Source of the DNA: Saccharothrix sp. NRRL B-16348
Lineage (GTDB): Bacteria > Actinomycetota > Actinomycetes > Mycobacteriales > Pseudonocardiaceae
Assembly: GCF_001280085.1 (NCBI RefSeq)
Contig: NZ_LGED01000208.1
Location: forward strand, 62,001 to 126,000
DNA length: 64,000 nt
Direction of reading: 5' to 3'
In this document: one piece after another, positions 17,546 to 25,966 of the stretch
Position numbering within the stretch: the stretch's first letter is position 1
Layout of the letters: every line of letters starts with the position of its first letter
Made by a program: the position numbers and the translations under genes
The notes under the pieces: model-generated
Databases searched by the model: none
The model's input: only the letters and a program-made list of their open reading frames with translations
What the model was told of the DNA's origin: nothing

Positions 17546-17651
17546 GCCTCACATAACACCCCAGTGGGTGAGCCTTGCCGATGCGGTCGAGAGCATCGGT
17601 TTCCACCTCGGCGTGAACGCCGCGGTATCCACCGACAGGAGCCCAGAATGA
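17544..17651 (+). pseudogene. Truncated small ORF coupled to the DegT aminotransferase gene
   Basis: The 35-codon frame from ATG 17544 ends in TGA 17649-17651, overlapping the ATG of the next gene as ATGA, the usual stop-start coupling in this cluster. Its first codons lie in the left end of the insertion element and overlap the tnpB start. I infer the 3' remnant of a gene cut by the insertion; about 30 native codons remain (from about 17552) and resemble no family I know. It could also be a small intact ORF using the element's ATG. Confidence 0.4.
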
Positions 17652-18766
17652 TCCCCCTGTTCAAGGTCGCGATGTCCGGTACCGTGCCGGCCCTCGTCGA
17701 GAAGGTCCTGACCAGCGGCTTCATCGGGCAGGGCGCCAAAGTCGACGAGTTCGAGGCCGCCCTGGCCACCCGGATCGGCAACCCGAAGCTCGCCACCGTC
17801 AACAGCGCCACCTCGGGCCTGCACCTGGCCCTGCACCTGGTGACCGGCGGCGTGGGCGGTGAGGGTGGCGAAGTGCTGACCACGCCGATGACGTGCAGCG
17901 CCACCAACTGGCCGGTGCTGGCCAACGGCCTGCGCCTGCGCTGGGTGGACGTCGACCCCGCCAACCTCAACATGGACCTGGACGACCTGGCCCGCAAGAT
18001 CACCCCGCAGACCAAGGCGATCATCGTGGTGCACTGGGCCGGCTACCCGGTGGACCTGCGGCGGCTGGCCGAGGTGCTGGACCAGGCGGAGAAGGTGCAC
18101 GGCGCGCGTCCCATGGTGATCGAGGACTGCGCGCACGCCTGGGGCGCCACGTTCGACGGCAAGCAACTGGGCAACCACGGCAACATCTCGGTGTTCAGCT
18201 TCCAGGCCATCAAGCACCTGACCGCCGGTGACGGCGGCCTCGTCGTGCTGCCGGACAAGGAGCTGGCCCGCCGGGCCCGGCTGCTGCGGTGGTACGGCAT
18301 CGACCGCGAGACCAACGCGCGGTTCTCGTTCCTCAACGACATCCCCGAGTTCGGCTTCAAGTTCCACATGAACGACATCAACGCCACCATCGGCCTGGGC
18401 AACCTGGACCACGTGGACGAGAACCTGGCCAAGCACCGGCGCAACGCCGCGTACTTCGACGCGGAGTTGGCCGACGTGCCGGGCCTGGAGCTGACCGAAC
18501 GCGCGCCCGACCGCGAGTCGTCGTTCTGGATCTACACGATCAAGGTCGACGACCGCGACGGGTTCATGCGCCGCATGGAGGAGGCGGGCATCATGGCCAG
18601 CCAGGTGCACGAGCGCAACGACGTCTACACGACGGTGCGCGAGTACGCCGCGCTGCTGCCCGGCCTGGACAGCGTGGGCACGCGGATGGTGTCCATCCCG
18701 GTCGGCTGGTGGCTGACCGAGGAGGACCGCGGGCACATCGTGTCCACCATCAAGGCGGGCTGGTAG
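17648..18766 (+). CDS. DegT/DnrJ/EryC1/StrS-family PLP aminotransferase
   Basis: A 372-residue aminotransferase with Schiff-base lysine K189 in FSFQAIKHLTAGDGG and the preceding ED-C-A-H-A-W-G PLP-binding segment at about 159-166. The family usually aminates NDP-keto sugars, but some members make amino-cyclitol or amino-acid-like units. No sugar pathway genes are nearby, so a non-sugar ketone, perhaps from the KAS III product, is possible. ATG 17648 has an AGGAG site ten bases upstream. It is the last gene of the rightward operon and ends seven bases before a perfect hairpin. Confidence 0.88.
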   Translation: MIPLFKVAMSGTVPALVEKVLTSGFIGQGAKVDEFEAALATRIGNPKLATVNSATSGLHLALHLVTGGVGGEGGEVLTTPMTCSATNWPVLANGLRLRWVDVDPANLNMDLDDLARKITPQTKAIIVVHWAGYPVDLRRLAEVLDQAEKVHGARPMVIEDCAHAWGATFDGKQLGNHGNISVFSFQAIKHLTAGDGGLVVLPDKELARRARLLRWYGIDRETNARFSFLNDIPEFGFKFHMNDINATIGLGNLDHVDENLAKHRRNAAYFDAELADVPGLELTERAPDRESSFWIYTIKVDDRDGFMRRMEEAGIMASQVHERNDVYTTVREYAALLPGLDSVGTRMVSIPVGWWLTEEDRGHIVSTIKAGW

Positions 18767-18772
18767 GGACGC

Positions 18773-18799
18773 GCGCCGCGCCGGGACCCGGCGCGGCGC
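18773..18799. terminator. Bidirectional terminator between convergent operons
   Basis: A perfect 13-bp GC inverted repeat (arms 18773-18785 and 18787-18799) around one base, filling the gap between the convergent DegT and HisC-like genes. There is no U-tract, as is common in actinomycetes. Confidence 0.7.
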
Positions 18800-19804
18800 C
18801 TACCTCCGGGAGCGCGCGAAGGCGACGAACCGGTCGTTGGCCTCGGCCGTGCCGACGGTGACCCGCACGCCCCGCCCGTCCAGGCACGCCACCAGGATGC
18901 CCGCGGCCTTGGCGTCGGCGGTGAACGCGGCGCTGTCCTCCCCCAGCGGCAGCCACACGAAGTTGGCCTCGCTGTCGGGCGCGGTGTACCCGGCGTCGCG
19001 CAGCCCGGCGACCAGCCGGGCGCGCTGCGCGGCCACGTCGGCGCACCGCCGCGACAGCTCCTCGGTGACGTCCGGGTCGAGGGCGCGCAGCGCGGCGGCC
19101 TGGCCCAGGGAGTTGGTCAGGAACACCATGCCGGTCATCCGCGCGGCCATCACCCGGTCCGCGGGCAGCACCGCGTAGCCGACGCGCAGCGCGGCCAGGC
19201 CGTAGGCCTTGGAGAAGGTGCGCACCACGCACACGTTCGGGTGGTCGCGGTACAGGTCCAGCGCGTCGGGGAAGTCCGGGTCGGTGGCGAAGTGCCGGTA
19301 GGCCTCGTCGATCACCACTGGCACGTCGGCGGGCACGCGGCCGAGGAACTCGGCCAGCTCGGCGCGGCCCAGCGCGGACCCGGTGGGGTTGTTGGGGTTG
19401 CAGATCAGCACGCACCGGGTGGCATCGGTGACGGCGTCGGCCATCGCGCGCAGGTCGTGCCGGTAGCCGTCCATCGGCACGGGCACGCTCTTGGCGCCCG
19501 CGTTGGCGATGATCAGGGGGTAGCCCTCGAACGACAGCGCCGCGTGCACGACCTCCGGTTTCGGCCCGAACGACTGCACCAGGTGCTGCAGCAGCCCCGC
19601 CGAGCCCGGTCCGACGAGGACCGTCTCCGGGGTGACGCCCAGGTGCCGGGCCAGCCCGGCGGTGAGCGCCCCGGCCAGCCGGTCGGGGTAGCGGTTGAGC
19701 AGCGCCGCGCCCTCGGCGACCACCTGCCGCAGCGCGGGCAGCGGCGGGTGGGGCGTCTCGTTCATGGACAGGTCGTGCAGCCGGTCGGCGTCGACGGCGG
19801 TCAT
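18800..19804 (-). CDS. HisC-like PLP aminotransferase
   Basis: A 334-residue class I/II aminotransferase of the histidinol-phosphate/threonine-phosphate decarboxylase subgroup. The PLP lysine is K199 in RTFSKAYGLAALRVGY. CNPNNPTGS is at about 135-143 and the PLP-phosphate Asp/Tyr segment is DEAYRHF at 166-172. Position as the last gene of the terpene cassette argues for a pathway role, such as adding an amine, rather than histidine synthesis. Its ATG overlaps the monooxygenase stop (ATGA). Confidence 0.85.
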   Translation of the reverse strand: MTAVDADRLHDLSMNETPHPPLPALRQVVAEGAALLNRYPDRLAGALTAGLARHLGVTPETVLVGPGSAGLLQHLVQSFGPKPEVVHAALSFEGYPLIIANAGAKSVPVPMDGYRHDLRAMADAVTDATRCVLICNPNNPTGSALGRAELAEFLGRVPADVPVVIDEAYRHFATDPDFPDALDLYRDHPNVCVVRTFSKAYGLAALRVGYAVLPADRVMAARMTGMVFLTNSLGQAAALRALDPDVTEELSRRCADVAAQRARLVAGLRDAGYTAPDSEANFVWLPLGEDSAAFTADAKAAGILVACLDGRGVRVTVGTAEANDRFVAFARSRR

Positions 19805-21078
19805 CGGACCTCGCTTCCCCTCGGGTCGACCGCGTGCGGGTCGTGGGCACGCCGGTCGGCGAGCACGCCCAGTTGGTAGAGCCGGTCGACGAACGTCAGC
19901 GGCCGGACGTCCGTGCCGGACATGTTGCCCGCGGTGCGCCGCAGCAGCCGGGGGTTGGCCGCGGTGCGGCGCATCATCCGCGCGCCGAGCAGCCGGGGTG
20001 CGCCGGACAGCGCGGTGATCATGCGGGCGGCGTTGTGGCTGACCTGCGCGATGTGGTCCAGGCTCGGCCGCCGGGCCGCCTCGTACGCCGCCAGCGCCTC
20101 GTCCACCGCCGGATCCCCGTCTCCCAGCGCTTCTCCCAGTGCCTCGGCCAGCGCCTCGGCGTCGGCCAGCGAGCTGTTGACGCCCTGCGCCGCCATCGGG
20201 TGCACGGCGTGCGCGGCCTCGCCGACCAGCGCCAGGCCGGGCACGGCCAGCCGTCCCGCCCGCAGCCGGGACACGCCGAACAGCTGCCGGCGGTGCAGGC
20301 TCGCCTCCAGCGCGGGCGCCAGCGGCGCGAGCGCGGGCACCTCGGCGAGCACGCCGTCGACCCAGCGGCCCAGCTCGGCCAACCCGGTGGCGCGGAACTC
20401 GTCCGGCGCGACCTGGACGTAGAGCCGGCAGCGGCGGCCGGGCAGCGGGTAGACCAGGCGCAGGCCGCGCGCGGTGCGGTAGGCCGTCACCTCGCCGGGC
20501 ACGTCCACGTCGGCCACGTCGAAGGCCAGCAGCCGGTGCGGGTACTCGTCCCGGTCGACGGTGATCCCGGCGTCCTTGCGCAGCGCCGAGGACATGCCGT
20601 CGGCCGCCACGACCAACCGCGCGCGGACCTCGCCGCCGTCGGCCGCCACGCCCGCGACCCGTCCGCCATCGCGCAGCACCCCGCCCACGCGCACGCCGCG
20701 GACGATCTCCACGGTGTCGGGCAGCGAGCGGGTGATCGCCGCGCACAGGTCCTCGTAGGACGCGCACAGCACCTGCCGGTACGGGCCGGGCAGGGCACCG
20801 TACTCGACGGCCAGCAGCGCGGTGCCGTCGCCGTCGCGGATGGCCAGCCGGTCCACCGGGCGCGCGTCGGCGGCCCTCAGGTCGTCCAGGGCGCCCCAGT
20901 CGTCCAGCACGCGCACCGCGCCGGGCTGGAGGATCTCGCCCTTGGCGGTCGGCGCGGGGGTGCGCCTGCGGTCCAGCACCAGCACCCGCAGGCCGGTCGC
21001 GCCCAGCGCCCGTGCGGCGGCCAGCCCGCCCGCGCCCGCGCCGGACACCACGACGTCGACGGTCTCCGGCAGCGTCAT
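19801..21078 (-). CDS. FAD-dependent monooxygenase (putative prenyl epoxidase)
   Basis: A 425-residue group A flavoprotein monooxygenase: GxGxxG dinucleotide fold at 13-18 (GAGAGG), DG motif at 160-161 (AADGMSS) and the GD-type FAD ribityl motif as GEAAHAVHP at 286-294. These are features of UbiH and squalene-epoxidase relatives. Between a GGPP synthase/UbiA pair and a class II cyclase it most likely epoxidises the terminal alkene of a prenylated intermediate to trigger cyclisation (inference from context). Overlaps the cyclase stop by ATGA. Confidence 0.83.
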   Translation of the reverse strand: MTLPETVDVVVSGAGAGGLAAARALGATGLRVLVLDRRRTPAPTAKGEILQPGAVRVLDDWGALDDLRAADARPVDRLAIRDGDGTALLAVEYGALPGPYRQVLCASYEDLCAAITRSLPDTVEIVRGVRVGGVLRDGGRVAGVAADGGEVRARLVVAADGMSSALRKDAGITVDRDEYPHRLLAFDVADVDVPGEVTAYRTARGLRLVYPLPGRRCRLYVQVAPDEFRATGLAELGRWVDGVLAEVPALAPLAPALEASLHRRQLFGVSRLRAGRLAVPGLALVGEAAHAVHPMAAQGVNSSLADAEALAEALGEALGDGDPAVDEALAAYEAARRPSLDHIAQVSHNAARMITALSGAPRLLGARMMRRTAANPRLLRRTAGNMSGTDVRPLTFVDRLYQLGVLADRRAHDPHAVDPRGSEVR

Positions 21079-22733
21079 CGGACGGCCGCCCGGTACTCGC
21101 CCAGCGCCTTGAGCGCCACGGCCTGCGTGACCACGCCGTTGGCGTAGCGCACGTGGTGGCGGATGTAGTTGCACACCCGCGTGGGCTCCCACCCGCCGTC
21201 GGGTGTGGCGACGGCCACCAGCCAGGCCACGCCCCGGTCCACCGCGTCCGCGCCCGTTCCCGCCGCCAGCAGCGCCTGGACCGCCCAGGAGGTCTCCTCG
21301 ACCGAGCCCTCGGTCCCGTCGCCCGGGCCCCACGAGCCGTCGGGCAGCTGGGTGCGCAACAGCCACTCCACCGCCTTGCGCACGACCTCGTGCCCGCCGT
21401 GCCCGGCCCGCGCCAGCGCGCCGACCACGACGGCGGTCCCGGACGTGTGGTCGCGGTACCACAGGTTCTCGAACGTGCCGTCCGGGTTCTGCGCGGTGAG
21501 CAGCCACGCGACGGCGGAGGCCACGGCCGGGTCGTCGGCGGGGCGGCCCGCGTCCAGCAGGGCGTGGACGGCCTGGCTGGTGATCGCCGGGCACGGCCCG
21601 TCGTTGGCGAGCTTGGTGTCGCGGACCCACAGGCTCCACGAGCCGCGCGTGTCCTGCCGCCCGGTCAGCCACTCCAGCCCACCGCGCAGCTCGGCGTCCT
21701 CGGCGGCGCCGGGCAGCCCGGCCAGCGCGCTGAGGATCTCGGCCGACTCCAGCGTCACCGGCCAGCCGCGCCGGGTGGAGAAGCTCCAGCCGCCCGCCGG
21801 GACGTCGAGGACGGTGAACGGCTCGGTGGTGCGGGCGGCGTGCAGGAAGTCGCGGGCCGCGCGCAGCCGGGGGTCCCCTGCGTACCCGGCGGCGACCAGG
21901 CCGGTGGTGGCGTAGCCGGTGCGGGTCAGGTCGAGGTTGGCCACCGCGTCCCACGCGCCCTCGGGCCGGACCGCGGCGCGCAGCCAGCCCGCGATGGCGG
22001 CGGCGATGTCGGGTGCCTCGCCGGAGCGGGCCAGGCCGAGCAGCACCAGGGCGGCCGGCCACGGGTCCTCGCTGAGCGCCCCGGTGCGGCCCTCGTGCTC
22101 GTACACCGCGCGGACCAGTCGCAGCGCCGCCGGACGGGCCAGGCGCAGGGTGAACCGGCGCACCGGCCCCGTGGGCAGCAGGCCGTCCTGCATGAGCGCC
22201 AGGCCGACGAACGGCGCGGTGCGGAACGAGATCAGCCGCCGCCGCACCTTGTCGGCCAGCACGATCTCCAGCGGCAGCCGCCGCAGCGCACCCGCCTCGG
22301 CGGTCAGCCCGGCCAGGGTCAGGAACTGGCGGCACATCAGCGCGACCGCGCGGTCGGTCACCGCGTCCACGCCGCCCAGCGCGGCCAGCGCGGCACGCCC
22401 GGCGGTCACGGCCGTCGCGCCGCGCTCCGGGGAGACGATGTGCAGGGCGGCGGTGGCGATGGCGGTGGGCACGACCTCGCCGGGCGCGCCGTCCACCCCG
22501 CCCCAGGTGCCGTCGCCGTGCTGCCGGTCGCGCAGCCACGCCGCGCCGCCCTCGACCAGGTCGGCGTGGGCGACCGGGTCGGCGGCGTGCAGCGCCGTGA
22601 TCGTGCCCGCGGTGCCCAGCACCGAGGCGGGCGGGTCGTCGGTGAACGCGCCGTCCGGGCGCTGCCGGGCCAGCAGCGCCTCCGCCCCGCGCTCCACGGC
22701 CCTCGCGACGTCGACCTGCGACACGGCTGTCAT
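21075..22733 (-). CDS. Squalene-hopene-cyclase-like class II terpene cyclase lacking DxDD
   Basis: A 552-residue alpha/alpha-barrel protein with several QW-type repeats: QHGDGTW (71-77), QDTRGSW (360-366), QNPDGTF (415-421) and a QLPDGSW copy. Prokaryotic squalene-hopene cyclases are about 630 residues. At the catalytic-acid position, after GGWSFST, the sequence reads WPVTLESAE (324-332) where SHC has DxDDTA and oxidosqualene cyclases DCTAE. The protonating Asp is therefore absent and E329 is the nearest acid. That fits a cyclase opening an epoxide rather than an alkene, matching the adjacent monooxygenase, though a non-catalytic role is possible. Overlaps the UbiA stop (ATGA). Confidence 0.8.
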   Translation of the reverse strand: MTAVSQVDVARAVERGAEALLARQRPDGAFTDDPPASVLGTAGTITALHAADPVAHADLVEGGAAWLRDRQHGDGTWGGVDGAPGEVVPTAIATAALHIVSPERGATAVTAGRAALAALGGVDAVTDRAVALMCRQFLTLAGLTAEAGALRRLPLEIVLADKVRRRLISFRTAPFVGLALMQDGLLPTGPVRRFTLRLARPAALRLVRAVYEHEGRTGALSEDPWPAALVLLGLARSGEAPDIAAAIAGWLRAAVRPEGAWDAVANLDLTRTGYATTGLVAAGYAGDPRLRAARDFLHAARTTEPFTVLDVPAGGWSFSTRRGWPVTLESAEILSALAGLPGAAEDAELRGGLEWLTGRQDTRGSWSLWVRDTKLANDGPCPAITSQAVHALLDAGRPADDPAVASAVAWLLTAQNPDGTFENLWYRDHTSGTAVVVGALARAGHGGHEVVRKAVEWLLRTQLPDGSWGPGDGTEGSVEETSWAVQALLAAGTGADAVDRGVAWLVAVATPDGGWEPTRVCNYIRHHVRYANGVVTQAVALKALGEYRAAVR

Positions 22734-23782
22734 GTCTTGTCCTCCAACGGGATCAGGCGGCGCGGGCGGACCTCGGACGGCCGGGAGGTGCCCAGCTCGT
22801 GCCTGCCGCGCATCGCCGACTGCGTCCACCATGTCAGCGCGGCCAGCGGCAGGACCAGCCCCAGTTGCCAGCCGACGCCCAGGCCGAGGCCGACGACCGC
22901 CGAGGCGAGCACGAGCCGTTCGACCACCAGCACTTCGTGGCTCCGCAGCGCGACGACCACCGGCACGTCCGCGCGCCGCCGGACCAGGGGCGCCAGCGCG
23001 AGCACGCCCAGCGCGGCCACGACGGCCAGCGTCACCAGGTACGCCGTCCGGTCGCCGACCTCGGCCAGCAGCCCGCCCGCCACCGCCGCGCCGAGCACCG
23101 CCAGGTACAGCGCGAGGACCGTCCACACCGCGAAGGGCATGCCGCGGCGCACCGGCAGCGTGTCGTAGCCGCCCGCGCGGTCGCCGTCCACGTCGCGCAG
23201 CGTGCCGACCAGGTTGGACGTCGTGTCGTGCAGCCAGAACACCGCCGCCAGCGCCACCACCGCGGCGATCCCCGACGACGGCCACGTCCCGGCCACGCAC
23301 ACCCCGTACACCAGGGCGATCGCGCCGAGCGCGCCGCGCACCAGGTTGCCCGCGATGCCGCGCGCCTTGGCCCACCGGCTGTAGGCGACGATCCCGAACA
23401 CGCCGAGCGCGGCGGCCAGCAGCGTCGGCCACCCGCCCAGCACGGCGATCGCCGCCACCACCAGCATGCACAGCACACCGCACGCCCGGGCGACGCGCGG
23501 GCTCAACCTCCCCGACGGGATCGGTCGGTGCGGTTTGCCGATGGCGTCCAGGTGCCGGTCGAAGTAGTCGCCCAGGTAGTGCCCGCCCAGCCAGCCCGCG
23601 GTGGGCGCGGCCCACGCCGCGAGCAGCCGCCACGGGTGCCCGGCCGCGCCGGCCAGGACCGCGCCACCGAGCCCAACCAGCCCGACGTACCAGAGCGTGT
23701 ACGGGCGCCACGTCTCCACGTGCGCCCGGACCGCCGCGCCGAAGCCCACGTCCCGACCCTGGCCGGCCGGCGGTGCGCTCAC
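22730..23782 (-). CDS. UbiA-family membrane prenyltransferase
   Basis: A 350-residue protein with about eight to nine hydrophobic helices and both Asp-rich motifs. The first is GDYFDRHLD at 71-79 (canonical NDxxDxxxD, with N changed to G) followed by KPHRPIPSG. The second is RDVDGDRAGGYDTLPV at 196-211. It would transfer a geranylgeranyl chain from the neighbouring synthase to an aromatic, enol or polar acceptor; the acceptor cannot be read from sequence. Starts with GTG 23782 in a GTGA overlap with the GGPP synthase stop. Confidence 0.9.
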   Translation of the reverse strand: MSAPPAGQGRDVGFGAAVRAHVETWRPYTLWYVGLVGLGGAVLAGAAGHPWRLLAAWAAPTAGWLGGHYLGDYFDRHLDAIGKPHRPIPSGRLSPRVARACGVLCMLVVAAIAVLGGWPTLLAAALGVFGIVAYSRWAKARGIAGNLVRGALGAIALVYGVCVAGTWPSSGIAAVVALAAVFWLHDTTSNLVGTLRDVDGDRAGGYDTLPVRRGMPFAVWTVLALYLAVLGAAVAGGLLAEVGDRTAYLVTLAVVAALGVLALAPLVRRRADVPVVVALRSHEVLVVERLVLASAVVGLGLGVGWQLGLVLPLAALTWWTQSAMRGRHELGTSRPSEVRPRRLIPLEDKT

Positions 23783-24798
23783 CGCGCCCCGCTCGTGGTC
23801 CAGCGCGCGATGTCGGCCAGCGCGGTCGCGTGCGGCGACGGCGACAGCCCCGCCAGCCCGGCCAGCGCCCGCTCCACGTGGGACGCCATCCGCCGGTGTG
23901 CGCTCTGCACCGCGCCGGAGGCCGTCACCAGGTCCCGGACCCACCGCACGTCGCCCTCCTGTGCGGCACGGCGGCCCAGGACGTCCCGCAACTCCCGCCG
24001 ATCGGCCTCGTCGGCCGCCTCGTAGGCCAGCAGCACCGGCAGCGTGGGCCGCCCGTTGAGCAGGTCGCTGTCAGCGGGCTTGCCGGTCTGCTCGGGCGTG
24101 GCGACGAAGGCCAGCAGGTCGTCGCGGATCTGGAACGCGATGCCGACGTTCTCGCCGTAGGAGGCCAGCATCGTGCCGGTGTCCGCGCCCGCGCCGCCCA
24201 GCGTCGCCCCGATGTAGCAGGCGGCCCGGAACAGCGCGCCGGTCTTGAGGCGCACCATCTCCTCGTACCAGCGCGCGCCCTCCTCCGGGTCGCCGACGAG
24301 GCGCGACTCCAGCACCTGGCCGCGGCACAGGTCGCGGCCGACCTCGGCCAGCTCGCCGACCGCCGCCACCACGCGCGCGGGCGAGGCCGACCACGGTTCG
24401 TCCACAAGGGACTCGAAGGCGCTGAAGATCAGGCCGTCACCCGCGACGATCGCGTTCGGGACTCCGTAGGCGGCGTGCACCGACGGCCGGCCGCGGCGCA
24501 CGTCGTCACCGTCGATGATGTCGTCGTGCACCAGGGTCGCGGTGTGGACGTACTCCAGCGAGAGCACGGCCGCGGTGACGCGCAGCGGGTCGCCGCCGAC
24601 GGCCTGCGCGGCGTGCAGCGCCATCAGCGGGCGCAGCAGCTTCCCCGCAGGCACCAGGGCGAACCGCGCCATGGAAGCCAGTTCGTCGGTCGTCTCCGGC
24701 CAACGGCGGCGCAGCTCCTCCTGGAGGAGCCGTCCCGACTCGCTGCGGGCCAGACCGTCGAGGAAAGTCCGATACTGCGGTGAGTCGGAAACGGTCAT
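23779..24798 (-). CDS. Polyprenyl diphosphate synthase (probable GGPP synthase)
   Basis: A 339-residue trans-prenyltransferase. The first Asp-rich motif is HDDIID (D92, D93, D96) after LEYVHTATLV; the second is QIRDDLLAF (D226-D227), followed by TGKPADSDL and the RPTLPVL stretch. Length and motif context fit actinobacterial C20 synthases, although product length is an inference. It heads the five-gene coupled cassette and has a 15-base palindrome 31 bases before its start. Confidence 0.9.
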   Translation of the reverse strand: MTVSDSPQYRTFLDGLARSESGRLLQEELRRRWPETTDELASMARFALVPAGKLLRPLMALHAAQAVGGDPLRVTAAVLSLEYVHTATLVHDDIIDGDDVRRGRPSVHAAYGVPNAIVAGDGLIFSAFESLVDEPWSASPARVVAAVGELAEVGRDLCRGQVLESRLVGDPEEGARWYEEMVRLKTGALFRAACYIGATLGGAGADTGTMLASYGENVGIAFQIRDDLLAFVATPEQTGKPADSDLLNGRPTLPVLLAYEAADEADRRELRDVLGRRAAQEGDVRWVRDLVTASGAVQSAHRRMASHVERALAGLAGLSPSPHATALADIARWTTSGAR

Positions 24799-24828
24799 GC
24801 GCGTCCGCCCTTCGACAGGCGACAGGTT

Positions 24829-24843
24829 TGACGCTCAGCGTGA
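24829..24843. promoter_or_regulatory. Palindrome upstream of the terpene cassette
   Basis: TGACGCTCAGCGTGA is a near-perfect palindrome (one mismatched pair) in the 81-base gap before the GGPP synthase gene. It could be an operator or a short hairpin after the methyltransferase gene. Confidence 0.3.
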
Positions 24844-24879
24844 CGGTAAGGCGCGGAGATTCGCCCGGCAAGAGGGCGA

Positions 24880-25893
24880 TCAGCGCAACACCGCGCGGAA
24901 CTCCATGAGCGCCAAGCCATCCGAGCCCGCGAACGTCCGCGCCGGCGCCAGTCCGACCGACGCGGCGAGCGCGTCGTGCGCCGCGCGGTCGCGCTCCCGG
25001 CCGCCCACCTCCACCAGCATCCGGAGGTCGAACGGCGACAGGTGCGGCACGTGCGGCTCGGTGGGCAGCACCTCGACCACGAGCACTCGTCCGTCCGGTC
25101 CTGCCGCTTCCGCGCAACGGCGCAGGATCGTCGCGGCGGAGGCGTCGTCCCAGTCGGTCAGCACGCGCGAGACGAGGTAGACGTCCGCGCCCGCGGGCAG
25201 CGGCTGGAAGAAGTCGCCCTCGACCGTCTCGACCCGGTCGCCCAATCCGTTCTCGGCGAACCGCGCCGCCGCCGTGGCCACCGGCTCCGCCCGGTCCACC
25301 AGCATCCCGCGCAGGTGCCCGTGCGCTGCCAGCAGCTCGGCCAGCAGCGCGCCCGACCCGCCGCCCACGTCGGCCACCAGCCCCACCTCCGGCCACGGGT
25401 AGAGCTTGGCCACCTGCGGCGCGGTGAACGCCTGGAGGCCGGCCATCAGCCGGTCGAAGTGCGCGCGGTACGCCGGAATCGTGTCCAGGTCGGACCAGAA
25501 GTCGAGGCCGTGCACCGACGCGTAGCCCGGTTGGCCCGTGCGCACCGCGTGCGGCAGGCCCAGCGCGGCCAGGTCCATCCGCGCCGGGAAGCCGTCCAGG
25601 TCGAGCCTCGTGCCGTAGCCGGTGTCGCCGCGGTCGCGGAGCAGTTCACCCAGTCCGGTCAACGCGAACACGTCCGGGGAGACCTCCGCGACCACGTCGC
25701 GGTGGACCAAGTGGCGCAACAACCGGCCGAGCGCGTCGCGGTCGGCGCCACAGCGCTCCGCCAGCGCGGTCAGGTCGGTGGTGCCGGCGGCGATCAGGTC
25801 GGGCACGCGGAGGGTGACCGCCGTGCGCACGGCCATCGGGGTGATCAGGTCGGTGAGCGCGTCCAAGCGCTCCCCTGCGTTCTCGGGCGCCAT
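24880..25893 (-). CDS. SAM-dependent O-methyltransferase (acetylserotonin-type)
   Basis: A 337-residue plant/actinomycete-type O-methyltransferase: N-terminal winged-helix dimerisation domain (about 10-95), then a Rossmann domain with motif [13 protein letters not shown] at 173-184 and a [10 protein letters not shown] catalytic region. The family usually methylates phenols or enols of small molecules. ATG 25893 is preferred; an in-frame GTG at 25914 is the alternative. It is read with the terpene cassette but separated by 81 bases, and is divergent from the TauD-like gene. Confidence 0.87.
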   Translation of the reverse strand: MAPENAGERLDALTDLITPMAVRTAVTLRVPDLIAAGTTDLTALAERCGADRDALGRLLRHLVHRDVVAEVSPDVFALTGLGELLRDRGDTGYGTRLDLDGFPARMDLAALGLPHAVRTGQPGYASVHGLDFWSDLDTIPAYRAHFDRLMAGLQAFTAPQVAKLYPWPEVGLVADVGGGSGALLAELLAAHGHLRGMLVDRAEPVATAAARFAENGLGDRVETVEGDFFQPLPAGADVYLVSRVLTDWDDASAATILRRCAEAAGPDGRVLVVEVLPTEPHVPHLSPFDLRMLVEVGGRERDRAAHDALAASVGLAPARTFAGSDGLALMEFRAVLR

Positions 25894-25966
25894 CGGCGCA
25901 GCGTCCCGAACCACACGACCGCAGTCAACCGTGGACCAATTCCCCTCCGTGGCACAGAATGGCCCG

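Larger units (their letters stand above)
16291..17560 (-). mobile_element. Solo-TnpB insertion element (IS200/IS605 superfamily, IS1341-like)
   Basis: A tnpB gene without tnpA, flanked at its 3' side by strong hairpins typical of IS605-family right ends (16302-16321 and 16328-16345). Boundaries are estimated: the right end is near the TTGACAGCC at 16292, the left end near a TTAT (minus strand, about 17551-17555) just upstream of tnpB. It lies between the KAS-like gene and the DegT gene of one operon and is oriented against them. A GAAGGAG ribosome-binding-like sequence at 16280-16286 is left without a native start codon. Confidence 0.65.

Noticed and set aside
18800..20767. Aminotransferase fused to a 320-residue Arg/Gly-rich N-terminal extension
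   Set aside because: The extension is the shadow frame of the overlapping monooxygenase; ATG 19804 is the true start in an ATGA overlap.
21075..22733. Hopanoid squalene-hopene cyclase
   Set aside because: It lacks the DxDD acid, is about 80 residues short, and no squalene synthase genes are nearby.
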